The notes under the pieces: generated by a model
Seen by the model: only the letters and a program-made list of their open reading frames with translations
Databases searched by the model: none
Told to the model about the DNA's origin: nothing
NCBI GenBank assembly: GCA_014360645.1
Contig: JACIXD010000015.1
Location: 1 to 64,000, forward strand
Direction of reading: 5' to 3'
Length of the DNA stretch: 64,000 bases
Source of the DNA: Actinomycetota bacterium
GTDB taxonomy: Bacteria > Actinomycetota > Geothermincolia > Geothermincolales > RBG-13-55-18
Made by a program: the position numbers and the translations under genes
Shown: in pieces, positions 34,727-43,594 of the stretch
How the letters are laid out: the number at the start of each line of letters is the position of its first letter
Numbering within the stretch: the first letter of the stretch is position 1

Positions 34727-34908
34727 GCAGGTTTTGCGCCGCTCTTCCCCGTCTTTCGGTAATCGTCCCCTGAACGGCGGCCGCGCGGTCCCGCGCCTCC
34801 TTCTCCCCCGCCGGAGAGATCCGCACCCGTCGGGGACCGCTAATGTAGGCGCCCGGCGCGGTCGATAAAATATAGCTAGAGAAGGGTTGGCGAAAGGACC
34901 GGGGGGAG

Positions 34909-37479
34909 ATGGACGAGGACCGGGTGGTGACGGACGCCGGGGACGAGCTGGCGCGCAGGGCGGTCGAGCTCCTCATCGCCCTCAACGCCGCCATGATCAA
35001 CATCCACATGTACCCGCCCACTAGCGACATGATCTCCGCCTCGGTGGAAACGGCCTATGCCCGCATGGAACCCCTCCTCTCCCAGACCGGCAAGCTCACC
35101 CTGGGCGAGGCGGACAACCTGCTGCTGGTGAACGGGGAGAAGCTACACGACCGCGACCAGGTCAGGCCCCCGGTGCTCTCTTTCCTCGACGGGCTCCGCC
35201 GCAGGGATATCTACAGCATCACCTTCTCGGCCGGCATGGACCAGGAGGAGTTCCTGAGGTTTCTCTACATCATGGCCAGGGAACCCGAGGAACTGCGGCA
35301 GCTGGGAGGGCTGGCGGAGGAGGTGGCCCGGCATGGCTGCGGCCATATCCTGGTGAACGAGAAGCGCTTCGTGTCCGTCGCCGACGACGAGGTCATAGCC
35401 ACGGAGGAGGGCGAGAGGGAGGAGGGGCGTTTCCGGGAGGAAGAGCTCGCGCGCCTCAACGAGAAGCTCAAGGACGAGCGCTTCGTGAACTACATCACCG
35501 GGAAGACGGGACGCGCGGAGGCCGGCGAGGACACCATCCGCGACATCACCGGCAACCCGCCTCGTCTGGGACTTCTGCTGCGCCAGGCGGTGCGGGAGAT
35601 CGTGGTGGAGATCGAGGACCCGGAGGCGGCCCTGGACGAGGTATGCCGCACCCTGGAGAGGAGCGCCCTGCTCCTGAAGGAGCTGGACGACGACGAGCTG
35701 CGGCGCATGGACGTGGATGAGATCGCCAAGGCCGCCGCCTTCCTGGAACCCTCTGAGCTCAAGGGATACCTGCTGCGCGAGAAGCCCGAGGCCCTGCGCG
35801 AGCTGGAGCTGCGCCGCCTCATCCTGGACAGCCTGCGCGAGAACAAGGCACTGGACCTCCTGGAGAGCACCATCCGCGAGCACGAAGCCCTGCAGCGGGT
35901 GGTGGAGGACCCGGAAGTCGGTTTCTCCCCCGAACAGGAGCTGCGTTACGAGGCGCTCTCCGCCCTCATCGACGAGATATATCAGGCCTCGGTGGGAAAG
36001 CCCTGGGAGTCCCGGATAAGCGACCGCATCTTCCAGGCCGACATGTGGAAGAAGATCGTCAACGGCTCCGGGAGGGAAAGGGGAAGCGCGGGGGCGAGCA
36101 CACTGGTGTACCAGATCAGCAACATGCTGGTGAGCGAGGGCCTCACCCTGGACATCGACGAGCTCACCCGGGACATCACCATCGACGAGAACATCCCCCG
36201 CCTGATGCAGAAACTGTACCGGGCGCGCCGCCACGAGACGGTGCTCAAGCTCCTGGAGAACCTGCTGGACAACCTGGAGGACATGAGCCCAGAGATCAGG
36301 CTGAAGACGGCGGAGACCCTGCGGAACATACCCGCCGCCCTGGAGATGAGCAAGCGGCTGCAGGAGTTCCCCGTCGCCTTTGAGATGAAGGACCGCCTCC
36401 TGGAGCGCCTGGAGAGAGAGCGGGAGCTCAGCGAGGTCTATACCACCCTGGCCTCCTGCCTGGCCAGCCTGGCCCAGACCTTCATCCTCTCCCGGGAATA
36501 CGACGCCGCGCTGGAGATCATCGACACCTTCTGGCGCCACAACAGCGCCGATGACACCCGCAAGCCGGAGCAGAGGCGCACCGCCCTGGAGGCGGTGGCC
36601 ACCGTGGCCAGCCCCGAGGTGCTTGAGAACCTGGCCAACATCCTGAGGGAGGGCGACATCCAGACCATCACCGAGGTGGCGGAGCTGCTCATCAAGTTCG
36701 AGGACAAATCCATCCAGCCCCTCATCCAGGTGCTCAAGGACAGCGAGGACCTGCTGGTGAAGAGGGTCACCTTCGAGGCCCTGGAGAACATCGGCAAGGA
36801 CGCCATCCTGGGGTTGATAAACGACCTCGAGAAATACAACCCCTGGCACATGTACCGCAACATCGTCTCCATCCTCGCCGAGATCGGCAACCGCTCCATC
36901 ATCCAGTCCCTGGCGCGCTTCATCCGCCATCAGAACCCCGAGGTGCGGCGCGAGACCATCAAGGCCGTATCCAGGATACGCACCGCGGAGACGGTGGCGC
37001 TCCTGGTGGAGGCGCTGGAGGACCGGGACGAGCAGGTGCAGCGGGAGGCCTGTATCGGGCTGGGTTACCTGCGCGACGTGTCCACGGCCCCGGTGCTCAT
37101 GGACATCATCAAGCCCCCGCGCAGCTTCAAGAAAGAGCGCCGGCGCACCAACGCCGTCAAGGCGGCAGCCCTCTGGGCTCTGGGAGAGATCGGCGACCGC
37201 TCGGCCATCCCCTACTGCCAGCGCATCCTGCGCAGGAAAGCCCTGCTTCCCTTCATGGCCCGGGGCAGAAGCGAGCTGCGCGCCGCCGCGGCCCTTGCCC
37301 TGGGAAGGATCGGAAGCGACGAGTGCCGCGATATCCTCCAGGCCTACGTGGAGGACCGCAGTGACAGAGTGAGACGCGCGGCGCTGGAGGCCCTGCGCGG
37401 GATACAGAGGAGGAGGGCGCAGGAAGGAGCGAGCTCTCCCAGGCCCGCGGAGGCGGAGGCGGTCTCCCGCCCTGCCTGA
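34909..37479 (+). CDS. HEAT-repeat protein with conserved N-terminal module
   Basis: An 856-residue cytosolic protein. Residues 1-160 form a unit (LLIALNAAMINIHMYPPTSDM, then LLSQTGKLTLGEADNLLLVNGEKL, then SITFSAGMDQEEFLRFLYIM) that I have seen in front of HD- or HEAT-containing regulatory proteins of Actinobacteria and Deltaproteobacteria; its role is unknown. Residues about 210-560 are helical with acidic segments. Residues 560-840 are a HEAT/PBS-lyase array (ILAEIGNRSIIQSLARFIRHQNPEVRRETIKAV, then ALALGRIGSDECRDILQAYV). The tail is low-complexity. ATG follows GGGGGGAG. HEAT arrays act as protein scaffolds; no partner is identified here. Confidence 0.85.
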   Translation: MDEDRVVTDAGDELARRAVELLIALNAAMINIHMYPPTSDMISASVETAYARMEPLLSQTGKLTLGEADNLLLVNGEKLHDRDQVRPPVLSFLDGLRRRDIYSITFSAGMDQEEFLRFLYIMAREPEELRQLGGLAEEVARHGCGHILVNEKRFVSVADDEVIATEEGEREEGRFREEELARLNEKLKDERFVNYITGKTGRAEAGEDTIRDITGNPPRLGLLLRQAVREIVVEIEDPEAALDEVCRTLERSALLLKELDDDELRRMDVDEIAKAAAFLEPSELKGYLLREKPEALRELELRRLILDSLRENKALDLLESTIREHEALQRVVEDPEVGFSPEQELRYEALSALIDEIYQASVGKPWESRISDRIFQADMWKKIVNGSGRERGSAGASTLVYQISNMLVSEGLTLDIDELTRDITIDENIPRLMQKLYRARRHETVLKLLENLLDNLEDMSPEIRLKTAETLRNIPAALEMSKRLQEFPVAFEMKDRLLERLERERELSEVYTTLASCLASLAQTFILSREYDAALEIIDTFWRHNSADDTRKPEQRRTALEAVATVASPEVLENLANILREGDIQTITEVAELLIKFEDKSIQPLIQVLKDSEDLLVKRVTFEALENIGKDAILGLINDLEKYNPWHMYRNIVSILAEIGNRSIIQSLARFIRHQNPEVRRETIKAVSRIRTAETVALLVEALEDRDEQVQREACIGLGYLRDVSTAPVLMDIIKPPRSFKKERRRTNAVKAAALWALGEIGDRSAIPYCQRILRRKALLPFMARGRSELRAAAALALGRIGSDECRDILQAYVEDRSDRVRRAALEALRGIQRRRAQEGASSPRPAEAEAVSRPA

Positions 37480-37603
37480 AACCCTTCCCGGGCGCCGCGG
37501 ACGAAGCGCGTTGCGGCGCGAGCGCGGTCCCATTGGTAGAACATCAGTTCAGGCGGCACGCCGGGGTTATAAAGGGGTTTCGCGCCTCTTCAGGCGCTGC
37601 CCC

Positions 37604-38851
37604 CTACCGGGTTGGGAGGTAAAGCCAGCCGTCCCTCTTGGCCGACAGCGTCCCTTCCAGGTCGTTCCAGTAGCCGGGGGTCACCGCGGGACCCCTTGCG
37701 GCGAGTACGCGGGCTTGTCTCTCTCCCGCTCCTTCCCCGCCGCCGGTGCGCACGCGGTTGGGAGGTATTACCATCCCGCGACCTTCACGCGGCCATATCC
37801 AGCCCCGGAACGAGAGCTTCAGGGCGAGCATGGCGGCGTTTCCGTCCACGTCGCCTATCTCCACCACCGGGGCAGGCACGGGGCGCTCCCCTCCCCCCGA
37901 GGTGCCCAGCTCCGCCACTTCCTCCCGCGCAAGCCCGTAGCCCCAGCACAGCCAGAGCCACACACCGCGGGCACCGGCGCCCACCCCTCCGGCCTGCAGT
38001 AGCCGGGAATACTGCTCAGGGGACGCTGCGAAGACGTGCGGCCTCTCCGACGCGAGCGCCGCCGCCAGGGGCCCGGTGTCTCCCTCCGCCGTGAAGGCGA
38101 CCCGTATGCCGGCCAGCAGCGCCGCCACCGCGGTCGCGAACCCCCCCGTGCCGACCGGCGAGAGCGCACTGAGGAAACGCCTCCCGGGGCCGCAGAGAGC
38201 CCACGGCGCGAAAAGCCGTCTCGTCCCCAGGATCATCTCGTTCGTGGCCATGACCGCCTTGAGGGAAGCGTCCCTCATGCGGGTATGAAACAGCCCCACC
38301 ACGCTCCCCGGCTTGAGGGTGTAGGGGAGGAAGAATCCCGATGACGCGTCCAGGGCCGCGTCGAGGGAGGGAACGCCTTCCGGCGCCCGCGAGCGGGGCC
38401 CCGAGGCCATGACGCGCTCCACCCCCGGCATGCACCGCGACAGTCCCGGGCGTTCCGCCAGCAGGCGTCCGTCCACGACGGCCAGGGTGGCCCCGCATCC
38501 CGCCGCACGGCGGGACGCCTCTTCACCGGAGAGGCCGTATGGGAGGGGCACGGCGATCCCTCCGGCTTTCATCAACGACACGGAGGCGAGCAACAACTCC
38601 ACGGGTTCGGGGATCATGAGCAGCACGCGCTCTCCCTTCTTCAGGTCGAGCTCCCGGATGAAGGCCTCGGCGGCCAGGTTGCTGAAACGGAGGCAGTCGG
38701 CGAAGGTTAGGGTGGCGGAGGGAAAGAGGCGATAGCCCAGCGGCTCGCGGGCCGCCAGGGCCTCACCCTCGCCGTAGGCCTCGTGCAGGTTCTCGAAGAG
38801 GTTGGCCATGGTCAGGAGACGACGCACGGCCAGCCGGGTTCTCTCCAACAT
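37604..38851 (-). CDS. Acyl-CoA synthetase-like (ANL) protein, truncated and degenerate
   Basis: A 415-residue relative of AMP-forming acyl-CoA ligases. The N-terminal half is clear (LTFADCLRFSNLAAEAFIRELDLKKGERVLLMIPEPVELL, then LMKAGGIAVPLPYGL), but the AMP-binding loop YTSGTTGxPKG is replaced by GLFHTRMRDASLKAVMATNE, which lacks the Ser/Thr/Gly run. The protein ends near LSAKRDGWLYLPTR, where a normal enzyme has TGD...DR, so the C-terminal lid domain (about 110 residues) is missing. Catalysis as a ligase is unlikely. It starts at an ATG without Shine-Dalgarno, possibly leaderless. It lies next to the CoA-transferase gene. Confidence 0.75.
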   Translation of the reverse strand: MLERTRLAVRRLLTMANLFENLHEAYGEGEALAAREPLGYRLFPSATLTFADCLRFSNLAAEAFIRELDLKKGERVLLMIPEPVELLLASVSLMKAGGIAVPLPYGLSGEEASRRAAGCGATLAVVDGRLLAERPGLSRCMPGVERVMASGPRSRAPEGVPSLDAALDASSGFFLPYTLKPGSVVGLFHTRMRDASLKAVMATNEMILGTRRLFAPWALCGPGRRFLSALSPVGTGGFATAVAALLAGIRVAFTAEGDTGPLAAALASERPHVFAASPEQYSRLLQAGGVGAGARGVWLWLCWGYGLAREEVAELGTSGGGERPVPAPVVEIGDVDGNAAMLALKLSFRGWIWPREGRGMVIPPNRVRTGGGEGAGERQARVLAARGPAVTPGYWNDLEGTLSAKRDGWLYLPTR

Positions 38852-39015
38852 ACCCGCTATTCTGTTATCCGGGCGGGCTCAAGTCAAACCGCCTCGACGC
38901 GGCAGGGGCTCAGTGCGGGCCGTTGTCCGCACCGCAGCATGAAACTCACCGCGCCCGGGAATAATTGATGGGGGGTTCACGGCGGCGGGCCGCCCGGATC
39001 GAGGAGGTAAGAGAT

Positions 39016-40209
39016 ATGCGTTCCATGCTGGAGGGGATAAGGGTCATAGACTTCACCAACACCGTGGCCGGGCCGGGCTGCACCTTCTTCCTGGCGGACA
39101 TGGGGGCGGAGGTGATCAAGGTGGAGAGGCCGGGCATCGGCGACGAGGCCCGCCTCTTTCCGCCCTACAAGGAAGGGGTCTCGGCCTCCTTCGCGGTGCT
39201 CAACCGCGGCAAGCGCGGCGTGGTCCTCGATCTCAAGCACCCCCGCGCGTTGCAGGTTTTCAAAGAGCTGGTGGCGGTCTCCGACGTCTTCGTGGAGAAC
39301 TTCCGGCCCGGGGTGGTGAAGAAGCTGGGCATAGACTACGAGACCCTCAAGGCGGTCAACCCACGCCTGGTGATGTGTTCCATCTCCGGCTACGGGCAGT
39401 ACGGACCCCTGGCGCATCTACCGGCTTATGACGCGGTGCTGCAGGCATTGAGCGGATTGATGAGCACCACCGGCTTTCCCGACGGGCCGCCCACCCGCGC
39501 CGGAACCCTCATCGTGGACATCTCCTGCGCATTCTACGCCGCCTTCGGCGTGTGCGCCGCGCTCTTCGCGCGGGAGCGCACCGGGGTGGGGGAATACCTG
39601 GACATCTCCATGTACGATGTGGCCATCAACCTCCTGGAGGCCAAGTTCGTGGACTACACCGTCACCGGCAACATACCCAGGCGCACCGGCAACCGCTATC
39701 CTTACGTCACCCCCTTCGACGCCTACCGCACCGCGGACGGTTACGTGATGATCATCTGCGTGGGCGACCAGCCCTTCCACAACCTGTGCAGGGCCATGGG
39801 GCGTCCGGAGCTGGCCGAGGACGAGCGCTTCCGCGACCTCATGGCCCGCAACGCCAACGAGCCGGAGCTGAGGAAGATCATCGAGGAGTGGACCGCCGGC
39901 CTGACCAATGCCGAGATCTGGGAACTGCTGCAGGAGCACGAGGTGCCCGGGGCTCCCGTCAACGACGTCAAGGCGGTGGTGGAGAACCCCCACACCGCTG
40001 CCCGCGGCATGCTGGTGGACCTGGAACAGCCGGGAGCCGGCATCATCACCATCTTCGGCTCGGCTATGAAGGCGCTGGGGAGCGAGAACAGGCCGCGCGG
40101 TCCCGCGCCCGCGCTGGGACAGGACAACCGCTGGCTGCTGGAGGAGGTGCTTGGCAAGGACGCCCGGGAGGTGGAGGAGATCCTCTCCTCGGGAGCCATG
40201 GGGTCGTGA
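39016..40209 (+). CDS. Family III CoA-transferase (CaiB/BaiF)
   Basis: A 397-residue class III CoA-transferase, which moves CoA between carboxylic acids. Features: LEGIRVIDFTNTVAGPGCTFFLADMGAEVIKVERPG at the N-terminus, SISGYGQYGPLAHLPAYDAVLQA with the catalytic Asp (about residue 152), then DISMYDVAINLLEAKF. The ATG at 39016 follows GAGGAGGTAAGAGAT; an upstream extension is rejected. Substrates in this family include carnitine, bile-acid, oxalate and aromatic thioesters, so the specific acid is unknown. It lies with a LarA-like and an ANL-like gene in an acid-metabolism neighbourhood. Confidence 0.88.
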   Translation: MRSMLEGIRVIDFTNTVAGPGCTFFLADMGAEVIKVERPGIGDEARLFPPYKEGVSASFAVLNRGKRGVVLDLKHPRALQVFKELVAVSDVFVENFRPGVVKKLGIDYETLKAVNPRLVMCSISGYGQYGPLAHLPAYDAVLQALSGLMSTTGFPDGPPTRAGTLIVDISCAFYAAFGVCAALFARERTGVGEYLDISMYDVAINLLEAKFVDYTVTGNIPRRTGNRYPYVTPFDAYRTADGYVMIICVGDQPFHNLCRAMGRPELAEDERFRDLMARNANEPELRKIIEEWTAGLTNAEIWELLQEHEVPGAPVNDVKAVVENPHTAARGMLVDLEQPGAGIITIFGSAMKALGSENRPRGPAPALGQDNRWLLEEVLGKDAREVEEILSSGAMGS

Positions 40210-40463
40210 GCCGGTTCCTGCGCCGGAACGCAGCCTCCATCTTCGGTCGTTTCGATGCGCAACGGGGCGAGCCATAGGATCCGCCGTCGGGATATACCGA
40301 TAGCAGGGCGTTCGTGATGAGGGTAACATGTGGGAGTAGCGTCGGTGTGGCTCCCGGAGTATGGCCAGGGGGCTTCGCTCTTCGGTCACGTCGATAGGTC
40401 CGGGGAAACGCTCATCTTCAGCGTAATCGAAGATCGAGACCGGCATCTCACCGGAGGTGTAAG

Positions 40464-41993
40464 ATGCACAGGCTGGTGTTCTACGGCGACGACATGGTAC
40501 GGGTGGAGCTGCCCGACCGCACCCGTGTGCTGAAGGCGCCTCCCCCTCTGGCGCCTCTTCCGGACTATCCGGGCGCGGTGCGCAGGGCGCTGCGCGAACC
40601 CCTCGGCTGCCCGCCCCTGCAGGAGCTGGTGGGCCCCGGGTCGCGGATCACCATCGCCTTCGACGACCCCTGCCTTCCCCTCCCCCCGGTCTGGAGGGAC
40701 CCGCGGGGCCCGGCGGTGGAGGCGGTGCTGGAGGAGCTCTTCTCCCTCGGAGTGCGGAGGGAGGACATCGAGCTGGTCTGCGCGGTGGGCCTGCACCGCA
40801 AATGGACGGAACGCGAGCTCAGACATGTACTGGGAAAGCGGGTCTGGGCGCTGATGGGCCCCTCGCGCGTCCGCAACCACGACGCCGAGGACCCCGCCGG
40901 AAACGTGCACCTGGGCAGCACCCCGGAGGGCTACCCGGTGGAGGTAAACCGCTGCCTGCTGGAATCGGACCTCACCGTCTACGTCAACCTCAACTGGACG
41001 AGCATGAACGGGGGGTGGAAGTCCTACCTTGTGGGCCTGGGCACCTACCGGTCCATCCGCGCCCACCACAACCCGGCGACGCTCATCGAAGGCGGCACGG
41101 TCATGGACCCCGCCAGCCGCTTCCACTCCATCCTGCGCGCCCAGGGAGCATATCTCGCACGGCACGCCAGGGTCATGAGTGTGGAGACGGTGCTCAACAA
41201 CCGCGTATGGCCAGGTCCCCTCGACCGCTACCTCTCCCTGGAAAGGGAGGGGGTGCCTTTCCCCTTCCGCGTCTCGCGCCACGCGCCGCAGGCCTTGAAG
41301 TCGGCGGTGTCCTCGACCCTGCGCAGTTCCTACGCGCCCATCGCGGTGAATGCGGGCCGCCCCGACGCGGTACACGAGATCACCCTGCGGGAGCTCTACC
41401 GCCAGCAGAACGTGAGCGTGGAGGGGCAGTTCGACGCCCTCTTCCTCGCCCTACCCAATCTCTGCCCCTACGCCGCCTTCTCGCGTATGAACCCGCTGCT
41501 GGCCGCCAACTCCGCTCTGGGATACGTGTTCAACCTGCACATGCGGCGTCCGCTGGTCCGCGACGGCGGGATGCTGGTGCTCATGCAGCCCTTCCTCCCC
41601 GGTTTTAACCGCCGCCACCACCTGCCCTACGTGGAGTTCTACGAGAAGGTGCTGCCGGAGACACGCGACCCCCGGGAGATGGAGGTGCGCTTCGAGGAGA
41701 GCTTCGCCGACCGCAGGGAATACATCGAGGCCTACCGCCATCACCATTCCTACCACGGCGCCCACCCCTTCTACGTGTGGTACTGGTGCGGCCTGGCACT
41801 GGAGCGCCTGGGCCGCGTCGTGGTAGTGGGGGCCAGGCGGAAAGAGGTGGTGGAGCGCCTGGGGTTCGAGGCCGCCTCCTCCCTGGAGGAGGCCTGGCAC
41901 AGGGCGGAGGACATCCTCGGAAAGGGGTATTCCATCGCCCACCTCGCCATCCCTCCCATCTTCGCCACCCGGGTGAAGGATCCCCGGCCATAA
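40464..41993 (+). CDS. LarA-like (DUF2088) lactate-racemase-family protein
   Basis: A 509-residue protein related to nickel-pincer racemases/epimerases (LarA, DUF2088). The N-terminal domain has SRITIAFDDPCLPLPP and DIELVCAVGLHRKWTERELRHVLG, matching the family GxHr.mt..E segment, then VRNHDAEDPAGNVHLG with the His-rich motif found in LarA. The C-terminal domain carries an AHPFYVWYWCGLALERLG segment. LarB, LarC and LarE, which make and install the nickel pincer, are not in the window. It may act on an acid other than lactate, or lack the cofactor. ATG follows ACCGGAGGTGTAAG. Confidence 0.78.
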   Translation: MHRLVFYGDDMVRVELPDRTRVLKAPPPLAPLPDYPGAVRRALREPLGCPPLQELVGPGSRITIAFDDPCLPLPPVWRDPRGPAVEAVLEELFSLGVRREDIELVCAVGLHRKWTERELRHVLGKRVWALMGPSRVRNHDAEDPAGNVHLGSTPEGYPVEVNRCLLESDLTVYVNLNWTSMNGGWKSYLVGLGTYRSIRAHHNPATLIEGGTVMDPASRFHSILRAQGAYLARHARVMSVETVLNNRVWPGPLDRYLSLEREGVPFPFRVSRHAPQALKSAVSSTLRSSYAPIAVNAGRPDAVHEITLRELYRQQNVSVEGQFDALFLALPNLCPYAAFSRMNPLLAANSALGYVFNLHMRRPLVRDGGMLVLMQPFLPGFNRRHHLPYVEFYEKVLPETRDPREMEVRFEESFADRREYIEAYRHHHSYHGAHPFYVWYWCGLALERLGRVVVVGARRKEVVERLGFEAASSLEEAWHRAEDILGKGYSIAHLAIPPIFATRVKDPRP

Positions 41994-42078
41994 GCCCCTC
42001 CGGCCGCCCGTTGACGGAGCGCGAGACCGTGGAGTGAGGAGGCTCACCCCCTTCTTCTCTCCATCCCCATCTTTCTCG

Positions 42079-42345
42079 CCTTGGCCGCACGGGCGGGAAA
42101 GCTGAGCGGGGATCCGGGGCTCAGCCGGACCCGCCACGCGCCTCTCCCTGCTGGAAGGCGACGAGAAGGCAAGGGCCGCGTGGCGCACCGTGCCGGGGAA
42201 CCCTTTATCTGCTGTGCCTTGGCCGCACGGGCGGGAAAGCTGAGCGGGGATCCGGGGCTCAGCCGGACCCGCCACGCGCCTCTCCCTGCTGGAGGGCGAC
42301 GAGAAGGCAAGGGCCGCGTGGCGCACCGTGCCGGGGAACCCTTTT
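42079..42345. repeat. 129-bp direct repeat with internal hairpin
   Basis: Two copies, 42079-42207 and 42217-42345, offset by 138 bases and nearly identical (for example GCTGGAAGGC versus GCTGGAGGGC). Each contains GCTGAGC...GCTCAGC flanking an 11-base loop, a hairpin able to form in RNA or single-stranded DNA. They lie downstream of the LarA-like gene (stop at 41993). The repeats create overlapping spurious frames on both strands. No coding meaning recognised. Confidence 0.9.
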
Positions 42346-42702
42346 GTTAGCATATTATGGAAAATGATTCAAGACCGGAGGATCTACCCCAGTGCGCCTG
42401 CTTCCGACATTGCGTCGATAAATCGCCTCGTGTTAGTATATCCGGGGGCGGCGACCCGCCTCTGCGTCCGCGGAGGGGTGGAGGCTGTCGAGCGGTCACA
42501 TGGTGACCGGGGCAGGACGCCGATCGGCAACGCGGATGCGTCATTCCGAGCGGGCAGACCACCGGGAGCGCGGAAACGCCGCATCCCGGACAGCGGAAAA
42601 ACCGCGGGAAGGGTTTTGGCGCGGCAGGATCGGCATGCGGGGGGTCGGAAGCAGACCCTTCCTCCCCGAGCGCGACGGCCGGCGGTACGGCAAAGAAGGG
42701 GG
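42346..42702. other. Intergenic region upstream of the Cys-rich ferredoxin gene
   Basis: About 357 bases with no gene recognised. An AT-leaning patch (42345-42375) could hold a promoter. The ferredoxin gene's frame stays open through here by chance, since its reading is arginine-rich and lacks homology. Confidence 0.45.
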
Positions 42703-43590
42703 ATGGAGGACATGGCTTCCAGGCGCGGCAGGAGCAAGAAGAGTTTCGATCGTTTTCTCCGGCTCTACAAGTACAAGGACACCGCCTTCCGCATGACCAA
42801 CTGGCCCTTGTTCAAACAGGCGGGGCGCCGGGTGCTGGACGCCGACAACACCTGCCTCACCTACGTGCCCATAAACGAGGACCTGGAGCTGCCCGAGGGC
42901 GTGGCGGCGCCCGTCTCCGTGATCGAGCACTTCATCCGCGAGGCCAGCCACCGCCTCATCCTCTCCCGCTGCCCCTGCCGCAGCGAGAACGGGTGCAAGG
43001 ACTTCGACCCCTATTTCGGCTGCACCTTCCTGGGCCCGGCGGTGCTCGACGTGGACCCAGAGGTAGGCAGGCTGGTGAGTATGGAGGAGGCGCTGGAGCA
43101 CCTGCGCCAGGCCACGGAGGCGGGCCTGGTCTCCTGTCTGGGCAAGTTCAAGGGCGACGCCATCATGCTCGGCCTCAGGGACCACCATCACCTGATGACC
43201 ATCTGCCACTGCTGTCCCTGCTGCTGCATCTCCACCGCCATCCCCCTGGCCTCGCGGGAGACCAGGGAAGTGCTGGTGAAGATGGAAGGGCTTACCATCA
43301 GCGTGGACGCGGAGAAGTGCACCGGGTGCGGAAAGTGCGTGAAGGCATGCGTCTTCCGGCAGGTGACCCTGGAGGACCGGGCGGAGCCTGCGGCGCGCGG
43401 CGGCGGGGAGGAGAGCGACGCGGGCGGCAAGAAGCGCCCCGGAAAAGTGGCGGTCATCGGCGAGGAGTGCAAGGGCTGCGGGCGCTGCGCCATGGTCTGC
43501 GAGCAGAACGCCGTCAGCGTGCACATCGACGACCCTTCCTACATGGAGGCCTGCATCGAGCGCATCTCCTCCAAGGTGGCCATACGCTGA
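42703..43590 (+). CDS. Cys-rich protein with C-terminal 2[4Fe-4S] ferredoxin domain
   Basis: A 295-residue Fe-S protein. Residues 1-195 contain cysteines in unusual groups (SRCPCRSENGCKDFDPYFGC, then CHCCPCCC), which resemble an Fe-S protein family found beside anaerobic oxidoreductases. Then come two ferredoxin motifs separated by about 35 residues: CTGCGKCVKACVF and CKGCGRCAMVCEQNA, each CxxCxxCxxxC. It probably shuttles electrons between CoA-thioester metabolism and the respiratory chain; the donor is not identifiable. The chosen ATG (42703) lies after GAAGGGGG; a second ATG at 42712 has GGAGG. Confidence 0.75.
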   Translation: MEDMASRRGRSKKSFDRFLRLYKYKDTAFRMTNWPLFKQAGRRVLDADNTCLTYVPINEDLELPEGVAAPVSVIEHFIREASHRLILSRCPCRSENGCKDFDPYFGCTFLGPAVLDVDPEVGRLVSMEEALEHLRQATEAGLVSCLGKFKGDAIMLGLRDHHHLMTICHCCPCCCISTAIPLASRETREVLVKMEGLTISVDAEKCTGCGKCVKACVFRQVTLEDRAEPAARGGGEESDAGGKKRPGKVAVIGEECKGCGRCAMVCEQNAVSVHIDDPSYMEACIERISSKVAIR

Positions 43591-43594
43591 GGGA

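Noticed and set aside
35143-37533. A 796-codon minus-strand frame
   Set aside because: Antisense of the HEAT-repeat gene, which has a good ribosome binding site and clear HEAT units on the plus strand.
42044-42350. Short repeat-encoded frames on both strands
   Set aside because: They merely translate the two repeat copies in all frames and lack start signals; the sequence is better described as a DNA repeat.
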